Below, piece by piece: positions 49,703 through 53,640 of a DNA stretch of 53,640 bases. The stretch is from Firmicutes bacterium UBA5559. GTDB lineage: Bacteria > Bacillota > Clostridia > Peptostreptococcales > Anaerovoracaceae. Both the position numbers and the translations under genes were made by a program. The first letter of the stretch is position 1, and each line of letters starts with the position of its first letter. The stretch covers positions 61,712 to 115,351 of the forward strand of contig DIMT01000037.1 of NCBI GenBank assembly GCA_002425705.1, in the 5' to 3' direction. The notes under the pieces are model-generated. The model was not told the DNA's origin. It worked only from the letters and a program-made list of their open reading frames with translations, and made no database searches.

Positions 49703-50539
49703 ATGGCTGACAAAAAGAAAATGACAATTGCGGATTTCAAAAAATTCAAAGAGGAAGGACGCAAATTCAGTTATGTGACTGCCTATGATTATACCACCGC
49801 ATCCATCATCAACGATAGTGACGTAGAAATCATTCTGGTGGGGGATTCCCTGGGTATGATCATGCTGGGTTACAAGGGTACAGAGTCCGTTACGATGGAC
49901 GATATGGTTCATCACATCCGACCGGTGGTGAAGGGTGCTCCCAACACTTGGATCGTCGGTGATATGCCCTTTGGATCCTATAACGTCAGTGATGAAGAAG
50001 CAGTCCGAAATGCCAACCGGCTGATTAAGGAAACCAACTGCGATTGTATCAAGCTAGAGGGCGGCATCGAAATGGAATCCAGAATCCGGGCCATCGTCAA
50101 GGCAGGAATCAACGTCATGGGCCATATCGGGCTGACACCCCAGACCGCATCCTCCCTGGGGGGATTCAAGGTTCAGGGTGGTACTCCGGAAAGCGCTAAA
50201 AAGCTTATCGAAGATGCAATCACTCTGGAAAAGGCCGGATGTTTCTCTCTGGTCCTGGAATGTGTGCCTTCCATAGTCGGAAAAGCCGTAACAGAAGCCG
50301 TCAGCATTCCGGTACTTGGTATCGGAGCCGGTCCCCACGTAGATTGTCAGGTACTGGTCACTCAGGACATGCTGGGCATGTACGGAGAGTTCAAACCGAA
50401 GTTCGTCAAGCAGTATGCTCAGCTGAGAACAGTCATGGTGGAAGCCCTTAATGAATTCCATCGGGAAACCATCGAAGGACAGTTCCCGTCACCCGAATAC
50501 TGTTTCAATAAGGAAGTAGATATTCCCAAGTTGTATTAA
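49703..50539 (+). CDS. panB: 3-methyl-2-oxobutanoate hydroxymethyltransferase
   Basis: 278 residues. It adds a hydroxymethyl group from methylene-tetrahydrofolate to 2-oxoisovalerate, giving ketopantoate for pantothenate and CoA. The conserved SYVTAYDYTTASIINDSDVE and ILVGDSLGMIMLGY near the N terminus, CIKLEGG, the catalytic-site ECVPSIVGKAVTEAV and IGIGAGPHVDCQVLV are all family marks. GAGGAGG precedes the ATG. It shares its substrate with the VOR enzyme encoded at the end of the same gene run. No panC or panD is seen here. Confidence 0.96.
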   Translation: MADKKKMTIADFKKFKEEGRKFSYVTAYDYTTASIINDSDVEIILVGDSLGMIMLGYKGTESVTMDDMVHHIRPVVKGAPNTWIVGDMPFGSYNVSDEEAVRNANRLIKETNCDCIKLEGGIEMESRIRAIVKAGINVMGHIGLTPQTASSLGGFKVQGGTPESAKKLIEDAITLEKAGCFSLVLECVPSIVGKAVTEAVSIPVLGIGAGPHVDCQVLVTQDMLGMYGEFKPKFVKQYAQLRTVMVEALNEFHRETIEGQFPSPEYCFNKEVDIPKLY

Positions 50540-50567
50540 GACAAAGGGATGAAGAAGGAGACCAGCT

Positions 50568-51491
50568 ATGAAGATTGCAGTCGTAGGTGCAGGAGCCATG
50601 GGCTGCCTGTACGGAGCAAAGCTTTCTGCCGTGGAATCCAATCAGGTAACCCTGCTGGATGTCTGGCAGGAGCATGTGGACGCCATTAATGTAAACGGCC
50701 TGGAAATGGAAGAAAAGGGAGAAATCCTGAATTACGGACAGCTGATGGCTACCAGCAATCCTGCTTCTGTGGGACCGGTAGATCTGGCAATCATTTTTGT
50801 TAAATCCACCCTGACCGCGGCAGCCATGGAATCCAACCAGGCAGTATTCGGCCCGGAAACCATTGCCTTGACTCTGCAGAACGGGCTGGGAAATGTGGAC
50901 ATCATCAGCAGCCATATCAATCCGGATCATGTTCTGGCCGGTACGACGGCCCATGGTGCTACCATGCTGGGACCCGGTAAAATCCGTCATGCCGGATTCG
51001 GAAAAACCATCATTGGTGAACTGAACGGCCAGCTTACGGAACGAATAAGTCTTGTCGAAGGTTTATTCCAGGAGGCTGGACTGGAGACGGAAGTATCCGA
51101 CAACGTGGTAGGGCTGATCTGGGACAAGCTGCTGGTCAACACGGGAATCAATGCCCTGACAGGACTGACCGGCCTGGAGAATGGAAAACTTCTCCAATAC
51201 CCGGAAATTCTCCAGCTGATGGAGGAGGCGGTCCGAGAAGGCCTGGAAGTAGCCCATGCATTGGGTATCCGGCTGAACATTCCTGACGGGGTGTCTCATA
51301 CCAAAGAGGTTTGTCAGGCTACTGCCGCCAACCGGTCGTCCATGCTTCAGGATATTACCAACGGAAAACAGACGGAGATCGACATGATCAACGGAGCCAT
51401 TGTTCGGGAAGGAGAAAAGGCGGGTGTTTCGACGCCGGTAAATCATACTCTGACCAATCTGATCAAGTTTTTACAACGGAACGTAAAATGA
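50568..51491 (+). CDS. panE: 2-dehydropantoate 2-reductase
   Basis: 307 residues. NADPH-dependent ketopantoate reductase. The N-terminal dinucleotide-binding motif is VVGAGAMGCLYGAKLS; later comes LTLQNGLGN, the catalytic-Lys helix VVGLIWDKLLVNTGINALTG, and SSMLQDITNGKQTEIDMING near the C terminus. It carries out the step after PanB. The stop overlaps the start of the following ATPase gene by 4 bases (ATGA). A 2-oxoacid reductase of the same family with other specificity is possible, but panB next door supports PanE. Confidence 0.93.
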   Translation: MKIAVVGAGAMGCLYGAKLSAVESNQVTLLDVWQEHVDAINVNGLEMEEKGEILNYGQLMATSNPASVGPVDLAIIFVKSTLTAAAMESNQAVFGPETIALTLQNGLGNVDIISSHINPDHVLAGTTAHGATMLGPGKIRHAGFGKTIIGELNGQLTERISLVEGLFQEAGLETEVSDNVVGLIWDKLLVNTGINALTGLTGLENGKLLQYPEILQLMEEAVREGLEVAHALGIRLNIPDGVSHTKEVCQATAANRSSMLQDITNGKQTEIDMINGAIVREGEKAGVSTPVNHTLTNLIKFLQRNVK

Positions 51492-52153
51492 AGAGAATCA
51501 CGGTAATTGTCGGTCATTATGGCAGTGGCAAGACGGAATTTGCCATTAATTATGCACTGCATCTGGCCCACCAGGGCCTGAAAACGGCTCTGGTGGACCT
51601 GGACATTGCCAATCCATATTTTAGAAGCAGGGAGAGGCAGGAATTCTTGGAAGAAGAAGGAATCGCCTTATACAGCAATGCATTTGGAAGGGATATCACT
51701 TCCGACCTGCCGGCTTTAGACCCGGGTATCCGGGCACCCTTGGAGGATAAAAGTTATCATGTAGTATTGGATGCAGGGGGTGATGGCAGCGGGGCCAGGA
51801 TCTTGATCCAATACCGGAAATATTTGACCGATCCGAAGGAAACGGAAATTCTCTTTATACTTAATGGAAACCGTCCGGAAACAGATACGGCAGAAAAGAA
51901 CATCCATTGCCTAAAAGCCATAGAGGCCGAAATAGGGCTGCCTATCAACGCATTGGTCAATAATACCCATATGCTTCGGGAGACGACCAGCGATGATTTA
52001 AATAGAGGGATGGAGCTGGCCAGGGAGGTATCCGGCATTTCCGGTATCCCGATTAAGTATCACTCCATCGCAAAAGAACGGATGCCCATTACTTGTCAGG
52101 AGGATGTTTTCCCATTAACCCTTTATATGAGGCCGGAATGGCTGGATCGCTGA
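51488..52153 (+). CDS. P-loop ATPase of unknown function (MinD/ParA-like)
   Basis: 221 residues. Walker A GHYGSGKTEFAIN sits directly at the N terminus (residues 9-17), followed by TALVDLDIANPYFRSRERQE, the switch region YHVVLDAGGDGSGARIL, and LVNNTHMLRETTSDDLNRG as a guanine/adenine-specificity-type loop. No Fe-S cysteine motif is present. The gene is locked between panE (4-base overlap) and the VOR delta ferredoxin gene (27-base gap). It may help assemble the ferredoxin oxidoreductase or sense the pathway; that is inference. An earlier in-frame start at 51,311 lies inside panE and is rejected. Confidence 0.85.
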   Translation: MKRITVIVGHYGSGKTEFAINYALHLAHQGLKTALVDLDIANPYFRSRERQEFLEEEGIALYSNAFGRDITSDLPALDPGIRAPLEDKSYHVVLDAGGDGSGARILIQYRKYLTDPKETEILFILNGNRPETDTAEKNIHCLKAIEAEIGLPINALVNNTHMLRETTSDDLNRGMELAREVSGISGIPIKYHSIAKERMPITCQEDVFPLTLYMRPEWLDR

Positions 52154-52180
52154 ACGGTCCGCTTTATAGGAGGAATTCAG

Positions 52181-52399
52181 ATGGCAATTAAAACGATTGT
52201 TGAATTTTCTGAGGATAGATGCAAAGGCTGCGAACTTTGCGTTTCAGTCTGTCCGAAGAAAATTCTTTTTATTAACGAGGATAAAGTTAATAGTAAGGGA
52301 TATCATCCAGCAGGGGTAACGGATACCAATTTGTGTATCGGCTGCGGCAGCTGTACGATGATCTGCCCTGACGGGGCAATCCGGCTATATAAGAAATAA
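52181..52399 (+). CDS. ferredoxin-type delta subunit of 2-oxoacid:ferredoxin oxidoreductase
   Basis: 72 residues with two [4Fe-4S] motifs: CKGCELCVSVCPKK and CIGCGSCTMICPDG. It carries electrons from the thiamine-diphosphate core to free ferredoxin. AGGAGG precedes the ATG. The next gene, the alpha subunit, starts 12 bases after it. Matches the delta (VorC/KorD-type) subunit in size and order. Confidence 0.93.
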   Translation: MAIKTIVEFSEDRCKGCELCVSVCPKKILFINEDKVNSKGYHPAGVTDTNLCIGCGSCTMICPDGAIRLYKK

Positions 52400-52411
52400 A
52401 GGAGGAGGACC

Positions 52412-53488
52412 ATGACGGAAAAGAAACTGATGAAGGGCAACGAAGCCTTTGCTGAGGCTGCCCTGCGAAATGGATGCCGTTTCTATTTCGGTTATCCCAT
52501 CACTCCCCAGAACGAACTGACCGAGTACATGTCCCGGGAACTGCCACTGCGGGGAGGATCCTTTGTTCAGGCCGAAAGCGAGCTGGCGGCTATCAATATG
52601 GCTTATGGCGGTGCAGTGTCCGGTGGCAGGGTGCTGATCTCCTCCTCATCCCCGGGTATTGCCCTGATGCAGGAGGGTATTTCCTTTCTCTGCTCCACCG
52701 AACTGCCGGTGGTCCTGATCAATGTATCCCGGGGAGGCCCCGGCATCGGAACCATCCAGCCGGGCCAGGCCGACTACAACCAGGCTACCAGAGGAGGAGG
52801 CAACGGGGATTATCATGTCATTGTCTATGCACCATCCTCCATCCAGGAAGGTGTGGATCTGATTGGGAAAGCCTTTGAAATGGCCGATCTTTATCGGAAT
52901 CCAGTGATGATCCTGGCCGACGGCATGCTGGGGCAGATGATGGAACCGGTTCTCCTGCCTGAAGAAAAAAACCCGCTCAGGGAAGAAGATATCCCTTCGG
53001 TGAAGCCCTGGGCGCTGACCGGCCATAAGGAAAAACGGCCTCACAACGTAATCAAATCCCTGTTTTTGGTACCGGAGGCCCTGGAGAAAAACCTGACCCG
53101 GTGGTATGGAAAGTATCAAAGGGCAACCGAAGAATTGCCGGAATATGAGTTGTATCAGACAGAGGATGCAGAAATTATTTATGTGGCCTATGGCTCTACA
53201 GCAAGAATCGTGAAGGAATCCATCCAGATGCTTCGGGAAGAGGGGATTAAGGCGGGCCTGGTGCGCCCCGTTTCCTTGTGGCCTTTCCCGGAAAAAGCCT
53301 TCGAAGAGTTGGGCCCACAAGTAAAAAACCTGATTTCTGTGGAATTGTCCATGGGCCAGATGATCCAGGATGTTAAGCTGGCATCTGCCGGAAGGTGGCC
53401 GGTTTCCCTGATCAATAAAGTTGGCGGAATCCTCTTAAGCCCTCAGGACATTGTGGATGAGACAAAGAAATTGGAGGTGAACCGGTAA
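52412..53488 (+). CDS. vorB: 2-oxoisovalerate:ferredoxin oxidoreductase, alpha subunit (VorB)
   Basis: 358 residues. The N-terminal KLMKGNEAFAEAALRNGCRF and GYPITPQNELTEYMSREL mark the pyrophosphate-interacting domain; SELAAINMAYGGAVSGGRVL and SRGGPGIGTIQPGQADYNQA are typical of VorB/KorA. With the beta, gamma and delta subunits it oxidises branched 2-oxoacids to acyl-CoA and CO2, or runs in reverse. Its stop overlaps the next start by one base (TAATG). The branched-chain preference is inferred from sequence type and from panB nearby; KorA of a 2-oxoglutarate enzyme is the alternative. Confidence 0.9.
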   Translation: MTEKKLMKGNEAFAEAALRNGCRFYFGYPITPQNELTEYMSRELPLRGGSFVQAESELAAINMAYGGAVSGGRVLISSSSPGIALMQEGISFLCSTELPVVLINVSRGGPGIGTIQPGQADYNQATRGGGNGDYHVIVYAPSSIQEGVDLIGKAFEMADLYRNPVMILADGMLGQMMEPVLLPEEKNPLREEDIPSVKPWALTGHKEKRPHNVIKSLFLVPEALEKNLTRWYGKYQRATEELPEYELYQTEDAEIIYVAYGSTARIVKESIQMLREEGIKAGLVRPVSLWPFPEKAFEELGPQVKNLISVELSMGQMIQDVKLASAGRWPVSLINKVGGILLSPQDIVDETKKLEVNR

Positions 53489-53640
53489 TGGAAACCATAT
53501 TTGAATATACTAGAGGAATGCTGCCGGTGGAGACTTCCTATTGCCCCGGTTGTACCCACGGCATTGCTCATCGGATCATCATGGAAGTACTGGATGAGTC
53601 CGGTAAGCTGGGAGATACCATCGGTGTTGCTCCTGTAGGA
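53488..53640 (+). CDS. 2-oxoacid:ferredoxin oxidoreductase, beta (thiamine diphosphate) subunit, N-terminal part
   Basis: Cut by the window end; 51 residues visible, beginning METIFEYTRGMLPVETSYCP. The motif SYCPGCTHGIAHRII holds the Cys pair and GC-x-H element typical of the ThDP-binding beta subunit of VOR/KOR enzymes. GGAGGTG lies upstream of the ATG, which overlaps the vorB stop. Confidence 0.9.
   Translation, partial: METIFEYTRGMLPVETSYCPGCTHGIAHRIIMEVLDESGKLGDTIGVAPVG

Noticed and set aside
49703..51491. A complete pantothenate pathway in the window
   Set aside because: Only panB and panE are present; panC and panD are not seen, so no claim about the full pathway is made.

Overview
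The window comes from a low-GC to mid-GC anaerobic Firmicute, most likely of the class Clostridia. The evidence is strong AGGAGG-type ribosome binding sites, SigA-type promoters, a dgt-dnaG-rpoD-trmK-nif3 macromolecular-synthesis block, SLH-anchored surface protein, ferredoxin-dependent 2-oxoacid oxidoreductase, and a 4-hydroxybutyrate (4-aminobutyrate-type) fermentation cluster. A relative of amino-acid-fermenting clostridia such as Clostridium aminobutyricum or Anaerovorax is plausible, but that placement is inference.

Layout of the chromosome left of the element. Bases 1-2957 carry the end of 4-hydroxybutyryl-CoA dehydratase, a small Cys-rich protein, 4-hydroxybutyrate CoA-transferase and 4-hydroxybutyrate dehydrogenase. 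Bases 3003-7184 are an operon (membrane protein, D-aspartate-ligase-like ATP-grasp enzyme, aspartate racemase, non-DAP-type MurE) that reads as a peptidoglycan cross-bridge cassette. A leftward pepF-nadK-rluA operon diverges from murI through a symmetric promoter pair. A long rightward stretch (11.7-27.6 kb) then holds a RarD/metallo-beta-lactamase fusion, an MBOAT/DHHW acetylation pair, an SLH-anchored phosphodiester glycosidase, an M16 peptidase, dut, a PhoU-like protein, dgt, dnaG, rpoD, trmK and nif3, ending in the RNase P RNA gene rnpB.

The most unusual region is a 13.4-kb integrated element (27,966-41,381). It sits in the 3' end of rnpB between perfect 33-bp direct repeats, one of which restores the RNA's 3' strand. 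It encodes a tyrosine integrase with an embedded helix-turn-helix domain, divergent regulated promoters, an iteron-bearing replication initiator, a primase-helicase, a string of tiny overlapping genes, a cold-shock-like protein, an HK97-fold major capsid protein, a sigma-70-like factor and a tail tape-measure protein. It has no terminase, portal, protease, tail-tube, or lysis genes that I can see. It looks like a phage satellite (PICI-like plan) that carries capsid and tape-measure genes of its own, or a prophage remnant reduced without visible frameshifts. Paired 11-bp-spaced repeats inside both ends look like integrase arm sites.

Right of the element come the displaced rnpB terminator, a MATE transporter, a Cys-rich protein overlapping it antisense, a 1414-residue double acyl-CoA dehydratase activase, a YebC regulator, a probable 6S RNA, and an operon that starts with an IclR regulator and continues through panB, panE, a P-loop ATPase and the 2-oxoisovalerate:ferredoxin oxidoreductase genes (the last cut by the window end). 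The common metabolite of that last operon is 2-oxoisovalerate.
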